Below the pieces are notes generated by a model. The model saw only the letters and a program-made list of their open reading frames with translations. It was not told where the DNA came from and did not search any database. Shown here in pieces: positions 1-5,226 of a DNA stretch of 6,559 nt. Within the stretch, counting starts at the first letter, position 1, and each line of letters starts with the position of its first letter. Source of the stretch: Phenylobacterium sp. Lineage in GTDB: Bacteria > Pseudomonadota > Alphaproteobacteria > Caulobacterales > Caulobacteraceae. A program made the translations under genes and the position numbers. The stretch covers positions 1 through 6,559 of the forward strand of contig JAQGIX010000011.1 in assembly GCA_028290925.1 (NCBI GenBank). The letters run 5' to 3'.

Positions 1-561
1 AAGGCCGCAGCCACCCAGCTCGCCCGCTCCATCGACGACGTGCTCGACATGGCCCAGATCGACGCCGGCGAGATGGCGCTGGACCTGGAGGACGTCCGGG
101 TGGGCGACCTGCTGATCGGCGTCGCCGCGCGCTGGAACGAGCGGGCGTCATCGTCGGGCGTCAGCATCGCCGCCGAGACCTCGCAGGACGTCGGCCTGAT
201 CCGCGGCGACGCCAAGCGCCTGGCGCAGATCCTCGACCACCTGGCGGAGAATGCGATCGCCCAGACCCCCAGCGGCGGCACGGTCACCCTGGCCGCCCGC
301 AAGGCGCTGGGCGAGGTGCAGCTCACCGTCGCCGACACCGGGCGCGGCATCCCCTTCCACGTCCAGGCGCACATCTTCGACCGCTTCATCGGCCGCGAGC
401 GCGGCGGCCCGGGCCTCGGCCTGGCGCTGGTCAAGTCGCTCACCGAGCTGCACGGCGGCTGGGTGGCGCTGGAGAGCGAACCGGGGGCCGGCGCCACCTT
501 CACCTGCCACCTGCCGGAAGAGGCCCACGCCGGCGCCGCCCAGCCGGAGCTGCAGCTCTAG
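1..561 (+). CDS. Sensor histidine kinase, C-terminal part (5' end outside window)
   Basis: The frame is open from base 1 and ends at TAG 559-561, giving 186 residues of a larger protein. The first ~25 residues look like the end of the dimerisation helix pair (IDDVLDMAQIDAGEM), and the rest is a complete HATPase_c domain: N-box HLAEN (about 80-84 of the visible part), G1 box DTGRGIP (112-118), F-box IFDRF (125-129) and G2 box GPGLGLALV (136-144). All ATP-binding boxes look intact, so it should bind ATP and drive autophosphorylation or phosphatase control of a response regulator. The phosphoacceptor residue and sensor domains lie upstream, so it cannot be told whether this is a canonical His kinase or a DivL-like pseudokinase. 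The sequence style recalls the PAS-containing PleC/DivL/DivJ-like kinases of Caulobacterales (inference). No TM segment is visible in this part. The next gene starts 51 bases downstream on the same strand. Confidence 0.93.
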   Translation, partial: KAAATQLARSIDDVLDMAQIDAGEMALDLEDVRVGDLLIGVAARWNERASSSGVSIAAETSQDVGLIRGDAKRLAQILDHLAENAIAQTPSGGTVTLAARKALGEVQLTVADTGRGIPFHVQAHIFDRFIGRERGGPGLGLALVKSLTELHGGWVALESEPGAGATFTCHLPEEAHAGAAQPELQL

Positions 562-612
562 CTAGGGCGGCCTCCCCAGCTCTGATAAGAAGGGCGACGG
601 GAGGATTTACTC

Positions 613-1362
613 ATGAACAGACTGATTGCGCCCATCGTGGCCGGCCTGCTGCTGAGCGGCGCGGGCTTCGGCTCCGTCGCGCTCGCCCAGGCCCCGGCCC
701 AGACCCCGGCTGCGGCCCCCAAGCCGCCGGCCGACGCCATGACCGACCCGGCCATGAAGCGCGCCGAGGTCATCGCCTTCATCGGCCTGAAGCCCGGCGA
801 CCGGGTGGCCGACATCATCGCCGGCCGCTTCGTCCGCGCGCTCAGCGTCGCCGTCGGCCCGACCGGCAAGGTCTACGCCGTCATGCCCGCCGAGGTGGTC
901 AAGGCGCACCCCGAGGTGACGGGCATGCTGAAGACCGTCGCGGCCATGCCCGCCTACGGCAATGTCGTGGTGAGCACGCCGCCGATCGACGCCCCGGCCC
1001 TGCCGGCCAGGCTGGACGCGGTGTTCATCCGCCAGAACTACCATGACCTGCACGACAAGTTCATGGGCCCGGCCGACGTGGCCGCCTTCAACCGCAACGT
1101 CTACGCGGCGCTGAAGCCCGGCGGCGTGTACGTCGTGCTGGACCATGTCGCCGCCCCCGGCTCCGGCCTGCGCGACACCGACACCATCCACCGCATCGAT
1201 CCGGCGACGGTGAAGGCCGAGGTCACCGCGGCCGGCTTCAAGTTCGACGGCGAGAGCAAGGTCCTCGCCAACCCGGCCGACGACCACTCCAAGATGGTCT
1301 TCGACCCGGCCATCCGCGGCAAGACCGACCAGTTCCTCTACCGCTTCAGGAAGCCGAAGTAG
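613..1362 (+). CDS. Secreted methyltransferase-fold protein (COG4798-like)
   Basis: 249 residues, ATG start preceded by GGGAGGA (599-605) at 7-nt spacing. The N-terminus is a classic Sec signal peptide: MNR, hydrophobic 5-20, likely cleavage after ALA (23-25), then an Ala/Pro/Gln-rich linker to ~40. The mature part resembles class I SAM-dependent methyltransferases of the predicted-methyltransferase family COG4798: GLKPGDRVADI (58-68), GPTGKVYAV (82-90), LDAVFIRQNYHDLH (134-147), ALKPGGVYVVLDH (166-178), and the HRIDPATVKAEVTAAGF helix/strand region (193-209). The usual glycine-rich SAM loop after VADI reads IAGRFVRALS, shorter and poorer in glycine than expected. Periplasmic location is inferred from the signal peptide; SAM is not normally available there, so substrate and even catalysis are uncertain. 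It may be cotranscribed with the kinase (51-nt gap, no clear terminator), and it converges on the LysR gene with only 7 bp between stops. Confidence 0.88.
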   Translation: MNRLIAPIVAGLLLSGAGFGSVALAQAPAQTPAAAPKPPADAMTDPAMKRAEVIAFIGLKPGDRVADIIAGRFVRALSVAVGPTGKVYAVMPAEVVKAHPEVTGMLKTVAAMPAYGNVVVSTPPIDAPALPARLDAVFIRQNYHDLHDKFMGPADVAAFNRNVYAALKPGGVYVVLDHVAAPGSGLRDTDTIHRIDPATVKAEVTAAGFKFDGESKVLANPADDHSKMVFDPAIRGKTDQFLYRFRKPK

Positions 1363-1369
1363 GCGGGCT

Positions 1370-2275
1370 CTAGGCCAGGCGACGGGGCGGCGGCGGTGCG
1401 GGCGAGCGCGCCGCCTCGTCCTTGAGCCAGGCGCCGAACGCCTCGGCGATGGGGTTCTCGGCCAGGCGCGGACGCAGGAAGACATAGCGGTCCGTGACGG
1501 GCGCGAAGCCGAACGGGGCCGCCAGGCGGCCCCGCTCGATGTCGGGCGCCGCGAAGGCCCAGGCCGTGACCGCCACGCCAAGTCCCGCGGCCGCGGCCTC
1601 CAGCATGTAGGAGTTGTGCTCGAACTCGCGGTCCGTGGCGACCGCGGGCAAGGTCTCGCCTGAATGCCGCGCCCAGGCCTCCCAGGCCGCGCGGAACGTC
1701 TCGCTGTGCAGCCGCGGCAGCGCCAGCACGCGGCCCAGGTCGCCTCCCACCTCCGCGAGCAGCTCCGGCGCCAGCACCGGCCCGTGGTGGTGCGCCATGA
1801 ACGGCGTCGCGCGGACGCCCTGCGGCGTGGGGTCCCGCTCGATGCGGATGGCGGCGTGCAGCCCGCCCTGGCTGAAGTCGGCCGGGGCATGGCTCTCGAC
1901 GATCCGCACCCGGACGCCCGGCTGCCGTTCCAGGAACCGCGGCAGGCGCGGGATCAGCCACTTCATGGCGAAGGTGCCGAGGCAGGAGATCACCAGCTCG
2001 GCGTCCGGCCCCGCCCCGGGCAGGCCGCCGGCGATCATGTCGAGGGCCGGCGTCAGCGCGCCGGCGAGGTTGCGGCCGGCGTCGGTGAGCCGCAGCTCGT
2101 GCCGCGGCCCCGCCACCAGCTTGACCCCGAGCTGGTCCTCCAGGGCGTGCGCCTGGCGGCTCACCGCTCCATGGGTGATGCACAGCTCCGCGCCCGCGGC
2201 GGTCATAGAGCCCAGCCGGGCGAACGCCTCGAAGGCGCGCAGGCCGGTCAGCGAAGGCAGCGGACGGCGAGGCAT
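1370..2275 (-). CDS. LysR-family transcriptional regulator, GcvA type
   Basis: 301 residues from ATG at 2275, close to the usual LysR length. An N-terminal winged HTH covers ~7-66 (LTGLRAFEAFARLGSMTAAGA, then THGAVSRQAHALEDQLGVKL), followed by a substrate-binding domain from ~92 containing FAMKWLIPRLPRFLERQPG and FEHNSYMLEAAAAGLGVAV, phrases typical of the GcvA/AmpR branch. The protein should be a cytoplasmic ligand-responsive DNA-binding tetramer; its ligand cannot be read from sequence. An in-frame ATG at 2368 would add 31 residues, but those look non-coding and the HTH sits at the normal distance from 2275. GGAG (plus-strand CTCC 2280-2283) lies 4 nt before the chosen start. The start lies inside a dyad (2274-2292) that fits autoregulation. 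The C-terminal tail is Pro/Arg-rich (PAPPPPRRLA). LysR genes often control a divergent neighbour; here the divergent frame is only a doubtful small ORF. Confidence 0.93.
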   Translation of the reverse strand: MPRRPLPSLTGLRAFEAFARLGSMTAAGAELCITHGAVSRQAHALEDQLGVKLVAGPRHELRLTDAGRNLAGALTPALDMIAGGLPGAGPDAELVISCLGTFAMKWLIPRLPRFLERQPGVRVRIVESHAPADFSQGGLHAAIRIERDPTPQGVRATPFMAHHHGPVLAPELLAEVGGDLGRVLALPRLHSETFRAAWEAWARHSGETLPAVATDREFEHNSYMLEAAAAGLGVAVTAWAFAAPDIERGRLAAPFGFAPVTDRYVFLRPRLAENPIAEAFGAWLKDEAARSPAPPPPRRLA

Positions 2276-2292
2276 GTGACTCCAGCTCACAT
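2274..2292. promoter_or_regulatory. Dyad ATGTGA-N7-TCACAT, candidate LysR operator
   Basis: Perfect 6-bp inverted repeat with a 7-bp centre. Its inner part TGA-N7-TCA is exactly T-N11-A with dyad symmetry, the generic LysR-box form. It overlaps the start codon and Shine-Dalgarno of the LysR gene, so binding there would be expected to repress that gene. It also resembles a CRP site (TGTGA-N6-TCACA) but has one base too many in the spacer. Confidence 0.45.
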
Positions 2293-2305
2293 CTCGTCGC
2301 GGCTT

Positions 2306-2323
2306 AATCGATTGCGCGCGCAA
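2306..2323. promoter_or_regulatory. Overlapping palindromes in the LysR upstream region
   Basis: AATCGATT (2306-2313) overlaps the perfect 12-bp palindrome TTGCGCGCGCAA (2312-2323). Both lie between the LysR start and the small divergent ORF, where an upstream activator or recognition site would be expected. A CG-alternating core is easy to get by chance in this GC-rich DNA, so the call is tentative. Confidence 0.25.
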
Positions 2324-2346
2324 GGCCAAGCGCGGGACATCTGGCC

Positions 2347-2664
2347 ATGCCGCCACCCGATCCTCCACCCCAGCCGCCGCCGCGGTTCGAGACCGCCTAC
2401 CTGCTGGCCGCCGTGGTCGTCTGGATGGGCGTCCTGATCAGCCTGGTCATGCCCTCGGCGCCGGACGAGCGGCCGCCCGCCCCTTCATGGAGAGGGACAG
2501 GCCGTGAAGCGGTCAGGGTGGGGAATACAGGATCGGGCTCCGACGCGCCGCCGTTCCGCTGGCAGCGCATCTCGCGCCTCAACTCCGCCGCTTCGGCCGC
2601 ATCCGCCCGACCTGCTTGCGGATGTCCCCAATTCCCCGCAGCGCCTGCTCCAGGTTGGCGATAG
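2347..2664 (+). CDS. Possible small single-TM protein, tail doubtful
   Basis: 105 residues from ATG 2347, divergent from the LysR gene. Residues 1-13 are Pro-rich (MPPPDPPPQPPPR), and ~16-34 form one strongly hydrophobic helix (AYLLAAVVVWMGVLISLVM), so a one-pass inner-membrane miniprotein is plausible. Up to about residue 45 (base 2480) almost every third codon base is G or C, as in real genes here. After that the codon pattern breaks down (codons such as TCA, AGA, ACA, AAT), and the frame enters repeat-like DNA and finally overlaps the end of the convergent HTH gene by 86 bp. There is no convincing Shine-Dalgarno. Either the real gene is only the first ~45 codons and its original end was replaced, or the whole frame is chance. 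I do not recognise a family. Confidence 0.33.
   Translation: MPPPDPPPQPPPRFETAYLLAAVVVWMGVLISLVMPSAPDERPPAPSWRGTGREAVRVGNTGSGSDAPPFRWQRISRLNSAASAASARPACGCPQFPAAPAPGWR
2484..2523. repeat. Repeat-like intergenic segment with small hairpin
   Basis: The segment containing GAGAGGGACAGGCCGTGAAG followed by CGGTCAGGGTGGGG has the look of short dispersed intergenic repeats common in Caulobacterales genomes (recalled from general familiarity, not searched). GGCCG (2500-2504) can pair with CGGTC (2510-2514), with one G-U, across a TGAAG loop. There is no second copy in this window. Confidence 0.3.
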
Positions 2665-3484
2665 TCGCGCCCTCCGCGATCCCGGCGGCCCGACGGGCGA
2701 GCCCGATGTCGCGTTCCTCCGCGGCCCAGCGGGTCATCTGGTCGAAGTCCGGGTCGCGCTTCGCCCAGCCGTAGAGCGTCACATGGTGCGGCATGCCGGG
2801 CAGACCGGACAGCGAATGCAGCGAGGCGCCCGCCGCGATCCGCTCGATGATCTCCGCCTCAAGCGCCGGCGTCAGCTTGCGCCGCGCCCGCATCCGCGCC
2901 CGATGGCCGGCGAGCTTGGCGGCTTCGTACGCAGCGGCGAACTCCGGCCGAGCCTTCCGCCACTGCCGCACGGTCGTCTTGCAGGGCATCGCCGGGTCGC
3001 CCAGCACCTTCGGAACCGGCTCGCCGGCCGCCACCCGCGCGACGATCCGGTCGGCGAGGGCCTCGTCGAACCGCCATCGGCGCTTGTTCTCGCCCAGCGA
3101 CGCGGAAAACCGCCAGGCCTCGTCCAGCCGCGCGGCGAACTCCGGCCGCGTCCGCTTCCAGCGGTTCAGCTGGTCCCGCCCCGGCATCGCCGGATCGTTC
3201 ACCAAGTCGCGCACCGCCTCGCCCCGTCGCACCCGCAACAGCATCGCCTCGGCGACGGCTTCGTTGAACGAGCCCGCGCCTCTCGCCTCCGCCCGCGCCG
3301 CGAGCCGCCCCGCCTGGGCCGCCTGCAGCCGCGCCGCGAAAACCGGGTCTTCCTTGGCCCAGCGAAACACCGTCTGCCGACTCGGGAACCCCGGCTCAGC
3401 CTCCAGCCGCGCCAGCGTCCAGCCGGCCGCGACACGCTCACAGACGCGCCGCTCCAGCTCGGCCCGGGGATAGGGAGGATGCAT
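2579..3484 (-). CDS. Four-repeat HTH protein, terminase-small-subunit-like
   Basis: 301 residues, ATG at 3484, TGA at 2579-2581. The protein is four tandem copies of one ~65-residue unit: ~9-57, 73-123, 139-190 and 204-254. Each unit has a helix with R(V/I)xxG, then a PxxP turn (PGFP 31-34, PAMP 98-101, PAMP 164-167, PGMP 229-232), then a basic helix ending in W (W42, W109, W175, W240), then DP/RP-x-F. The spacing of the prolines and of the tryptophans is 65-67 residues throughout. This unit matches the pattern of the small-subunit HTH of phage terminases (helix, AAGE-like turn, MPS-T-V-W recognition helix), which normally occurs once per protein. Linkers 58-72 and 191-203 are basic or Ala-rich, and the C-terminus ends in a basic tail (RPKRRS). 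A DNA-binding role is inferred; no phage gene lies nearby. There is no Shine-Dalgarno, but a -10-like hexamer sits right before the ATG. Confidence 0.82.
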   Translation of the reverse strand: MHPPYPRAELERRVCERVAAGWTLARLEAEPGFPSRQTVFRWAKEDPVFAARLQAAQAGRLAARAEARGAGSFNEAVAEAMLLRVRRGEAVRDLVNDPAMPGRDQLNRWKRTRPEFAARLDEAWRFSASLGENKRRWRFDEALADRIVARVAAGEPVPKVLGDPAMPCKTTVRQWRKARPEFAAAYEAAKLAGHRARMRARRKLTPALEAEIIERIAAGASLHSLSGLPGMPHHVTLYGWAKRDPDFDQMTRWAAEERDIGLARRAAGIAEGATIANLEQALRGIGDIRKQVGRMRPKRRS

Positions 3485-3490
3485 GGGGGG

Positions 3491-3518
3491 AGTGTAGCAG
3501 AGGAAGGAATGAGAACAA
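3491..3518 (-). promoter_or_regulatory. Candidate promoter giving a leaderless mRNA for the four-HTH gene
   Basis: On the minus strand TTGTTC (plus 3513-3518) and TACACT (plus 3491-3496) are separated by 16 nt. TACACT matches the -10 consensus at 4 of 6 positions and TTGTTC the -35 at 3 of 6. Six C residues separate the -10 from the ATG at 3484, placing the expected transcription start on or next to the A of the start codon. This would explain the missing ribosome-binding site. Confidence 0.4.
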
Positions 3519-3532
3519 AGAGGGAACTTTGT
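3515..3532. promoter_or_regulatory. Dyad ACAAAG-N6-CTTTGT over the -35 region
   Basis: Perfect 6-bp arms (3515-3520 and 3527-3532) overlap the predicted -35 of the four-HTH gene. The position suits a repressor operator, possibly bound by the HTH protein itself (inference). It is AT-richer than its surroundings. Confidence 0.35.
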
Positions 3533-3571
3533 CGATCTGCACCCGCTCTAGCGGAGTCTGCCTCTGACTCT

Positions 3572-3596
3572 GAGCGGACCTTCGGAGAGTCCGCTC
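3572..3596. other. Hairpin GAGCGGAC / GTCCGCTC
   Basis: Perfect 8-bp stem (3572-3579 with 3589-3596) and a 9-nt loop CTTCGGAGA, in the region between the four-HTH gene and the YdeI-like gene. AGCGGA also occurs 23 bases earlier (3550-3555). The GCGGAC core recurs in the dispersed repeats further along. No T-run follows, so a terminator is unlikely. Confidence 0.4.
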
Positions 3597-3701
3597 TTGG
3601 GCGCTGAGCCGAAGTTCCGCCTTCCCCCATACCAGCCGGGGGCGAGCCGGACATCGCGACCAAGCTTGCGCTTGCGGACGCCGGCGTGTCATGGGGCGCG
3701 A

Positions 3702-3723
3702 CGAATTCACGGATTGGAATTCG
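3702..3723. promoter_or_regulatory. Dyad CGAATTC-N8-GAATTCG before the YdeI-like gene
   Basis: Two GAATTC sites (3703-3708 and 3717-3722) form perfect 7-bp inverted arms ending two bases before the GTG at 3725. The location overlaps the likely ribosome-binding region and could be an operator. If translation starts at 3686 instead, the dyad is inside the coding region. Confidence 0.3.
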
Positions 3724-3724
3724 C

Positions 3725-4321
3725 GTGCTCGCTCCGGACCTGCCCCTCCTCACCTTCCCCGATGCAAAGGCCTTCGAGGCCTGGCTGGCCGATCAAGCCG
3801 AAACGTCTGCCGGAGCATGGTTGAAGTTCGCCAAAGCCGGCGCGTCCGAGGGGACGCTGAGCAAGACGGACGCGGTTGACAGCGCGCTCGCGTATGGGTG
3901 GATCGATGGGCGGCTCGGGCGTGTTGACGAGCACTACTACAAGATCAGATTCACGCCCCGGACGGCGCGCAGCGCGTGGTCTCAATTGAACAGGGAGCGC
4001 GTGGAGCGTCTGATCTCCCTCGACAGAATGACAGCCCGGGGCCTGGCGGAAGTCGGGCGCGCGAAGGCCGATGGTCGTTGGGATGCGGCGTATGCACCTC
4101 AGGGCCGCGCGACCCCGGACGCAGACCTGCTTGCCGCGCTCGATGCGCAGCCCAAGGCGCGAGCGTTCTTCGACAGCCTCGACGCCGCCAATCGGTACGC
4201 CGTCGTTTATCGAGTTCAGCGAGCGGGCGGACCCGAGAAACGCGCCACGAAAATCGCCGAACTCGTCGCCCGACTGGCCGCCGGCCACGCCTTTCACCCA
4301 CCCCGCAATCGCACAGGGTAA
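3725..4321 (+). CDS. YdeI/OmdA-family protein (COG4430-like)
   Basis: 198 residues counting from GTG 3725. Family signatures run in order: LPLLTFPDAKAFEAWLA (6-22), AWLKFAKAG (31-39), VDSALAYGWIDG (51-62), FTPRTARSAWSQLNRERVE (76-94), GLAEVGRAKADGRWD (106-120), and the C-terminal OmdA-type segment FFDSLDAANRYAVVYRV (148-164) with KRATKIAEL (172-180). These proteins are annotated as YdeI/OmpD-associated; a role in resistance to cationic peptides or bacteriocins has been proposed for some members, but the biochemical activity is unknown. It looks cytosolic, with no signal peptide or TM. A GTG at 3686 would add 13 residues without family similarity. Homologues usually begin just before the LPxLxF motif, so 3725 is preferred, but neither start has a good Shine-Dalgarno. 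It is divergent from the four-HTH gene across ~240 bp. Confidence 0.85.
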   Translation: MLAPDLPLLTFPDAKAFEAWLADQAETSAGAWLKFAKAGASEGTLSKTDAVDSALAYGWIDGRLGRVDEHYYKIRFTPRTARSAWSQLNRERVERLISLDRMTARGLAEVGRAKADGRWDAAYAPQGRATPDADLLAALDAQPKARAFFDSLDAANRYAVVYRVQRAGGPEKRATKIAELVARLAAGHAFHPPRNRTG

Positions 4322-4325
4322 CTGC

Positions 4326-4338
4326 GCGCCGGCGGCGC
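4326..4338 (+). terminator. Short GC hairpin after the YdeI-like gene
   Basis: GCGCC-GGC-GGCGC begins 4 nt after the TAA. The stem is 5 bp and no T-tract follows, so it is at best a weak or Rho-assisted end signal. Confidence 0.2.
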
Positions 4339-4360
4339 CAGCGCGAGCGCGTCGCGTCGC

Positions 4361-4463
4361 GTCGGATATGGGTCGTAAGCGGCGTCCGAAGACCACGGTC
4401 GTCTCGACCGCGATCAGCCAGGCAGCGGACATTCCCAATTTCTGCAGGGGGTGGGTTGCGGAC
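4361..4463 (+). repeat. Dispersed repeat, copy A
   Basis: Left block 4361-4380 matches 5081-5100 at 17 of 20 bases (GTCGG-x-TATGGGTCG-x-A-x-GC). Right block 4424-4463 starts AGCGGAC, has a 10-nt variable spacer, and continues TCTGCAG...TGGGTTGCGGAC. The last 23 bases match copy B at 21 of 23, and the whole 40-base right block aligns without gaps. The middle is ~21 bases longer than in copy B. The element lies between the ends of the YdeI-like and membrane-protein genes, which converge here, and it ends 9 bases before the latter's stop. Confidence 0.72.
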
Positions 4464-4472
4464 GTTCGGTAA

Positions 4473-4994
4473 TCAGTGAGGGCACGGCGGGGTGAGCACC
4501 TCGATTCGGAGCAGGCGTTGGCCTTGAGCGAAAGCCCTAAGATGCACGCCATTCTCGATAGGAGAGCCGTGGTGACGGCTAAAGTGGTAGCCCACCCTCC
4601 AGCCACTGTCGCTTAGCGCGAACGGGTGACCCTGCAGTGTGAAGTGGTCCACGCCGAGATCGTGATCTGGGTGCACTGCTTCGTGGAACTGGGCCACGCA
4701 TCCGTCCAGGACCGCGTATTGATGGTGGGCATAGTCATAGCGCCAGACCAGTGTCTCGACACCTGAGTAGGTGAGGAAACCGAGGCCGCCCAACGCCATC
4801 AAAGTGATGACGCCGCAAGCCATCATTTCCCGGGAACGATCTGCACCCCGTTGGGCTGACCTCCTGCCCAGGCGAACCCAACTCACCACCGCGATGGCCG
4901 AGAACATTAGCGAGCCGAACAGGGCGACGCTGATCATGGATGGATCGACGACCGGCAGAGTGAGAGCGTCGTAGATGACCTGTCGGCCGCCCAA
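4473..4994 (-). CDS. Two-TM hypothetical membrane protein with exported C-terminal domain
   Basis: 173 residues from a TTG start at 4994, chosen because AAGGAG (plus-strand CTCCTT 5002-5007) lies 7 nt upstream. The first in-frame ATG (4937, residue 20) has no such site and would cut into TM1. TM1 is ~20-41 and TM2 ~58-80; the basic loop RLGRRSAQRGADRSR between them should be cytoplasmic, putting both termini outside. The C-terminal ~85 residues have a pattern I have seen in uncharacterised alphaproteobacterial membrane proteins: VDHFTLQGHPFALSDS (115-130), then GSPIENGVHLRAF (143-155) and RLLRIEV (160-166), probably a small beta-rich domain. The function is unknown. C99 and C171 could form a disulfide outside the membrane. 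Codon use is less GC-biased than in the genes at the left of the window, and the gene is flanked by two copies of the same repeat, which suggests an accessory locus. Confidence 0.78.
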   Translation of the reverse strand: MGGRQVIYDALTLPVVDPSMISVALFGSLMFSAIAVVSWVRLGRRSAQRGADRSREMMACGVITLMALGGLGFLTYSGVETLVWRYDYAHHQYAVLDGCVAQFHEAVHPDHDLGVDHFTLQGHPFALSDSGWRVGYHFSRHHGSPIENGVHLRAFAQGQRLLRIEVLTPPCPH

Positions 4995-5001
4995 CTGGGT
5001 T

Positions 5002-5007
5002 CTCCTT
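5002..5007 (-). promoter_or_regulatory. Shine-Dalgarno AAGGAG that decides the TTG start
   Basis: AAGGAG on the minus strand with 7-nt spacing to TTG 4994. It is the strongest ribosome-binding site in the right half of the window and supports the non-ATG start of the membrane protein. Confidence 0.65.
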
Positions 5008-5080
5008 CGCCAGCCTGCTTAGCTCAACGAAGAGAGCACAAATGAGCGCCGACGTGAAATTCCGGTCTTCGCCCTGGACG

Positions 5081-5162
5081 GTCGGCTATGGGTCGAACGC
5101 CGACATAGATTTCAAGCCTGAGAGCGGACTGTCTGAACGTCTGCAGAGGATGGGTTGCGGAC
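5081..5162 (+). repeat. Dispersed repeat, copy B
   Basis: Same orientation and same two conserved blocks as copy A (5081-5100 and 5123-5162), with a 22-base middle. The region 4995-5226 between the membrane-protein start and the kinase stop holds this element and no supported gene. A 62-codon frame from 5042 (MSADVKF...) runs straight through it and is probably repeat-derived. Its beginning resembles the short repeat-encoded ORFs often annotated in alphaproteobacteria. Confidence 0.72.
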
Positions 5163-5226
5163 CCACAAGAACGCATTCAGGGCGAAGAGGCCGATGGGCG
5201 CGGGCGGCAACCGCACTGTCGGCGAG

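Noticed and set aside
547..558. Perfect 12-bp palindrome GAGCTGCAGCTC at the end of the kinase gene
   Set aside because: It lies within coding sequence with no T-tract after it; probably chance.
607..1890. 427-codon minus-strand open frame across the methyltransferase gene and part of the LysR gene
   Set aside because: It is antisense to a well-supported secreted protein, has an Arg/Ala/Gly-rich low-complexity product, and is explained by GC-rich codon bias in the opposite frame.
2275..2291. CRP-like site TGTGA...TCACA
   Set aside because: The spacer is 7 instead of 6 bases and the position over a start codon is atypical; the LysR T-N11-A reading fits better.
2504..3607. 367-codon plus-strand open frame opposite the four-HTH gene
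   Set aside because: The product is Arg/Pro-rich without domains, while the minus-strand frame has four regular repeat units; this is a shadow.
3645..3679. AGCCGGACAT ... TTGCGGAC, possible fourth repeat copy
   Set aside because: It shares only the end motifs, and the spacing differs by 5 bases; not enough to call.
4349..4363. Three tandem GCGTC units
   Set aside because: Too short and few to be a meaningful tandem repeat in GC-rich DNA.
3707..4606. 299-codon minus-strand open frame opposite the YdeI-like gene
   Set aside because: It has no recognisable domain and overlaps a gene with clear family motifs as well as the end of the membrane-protein gene.
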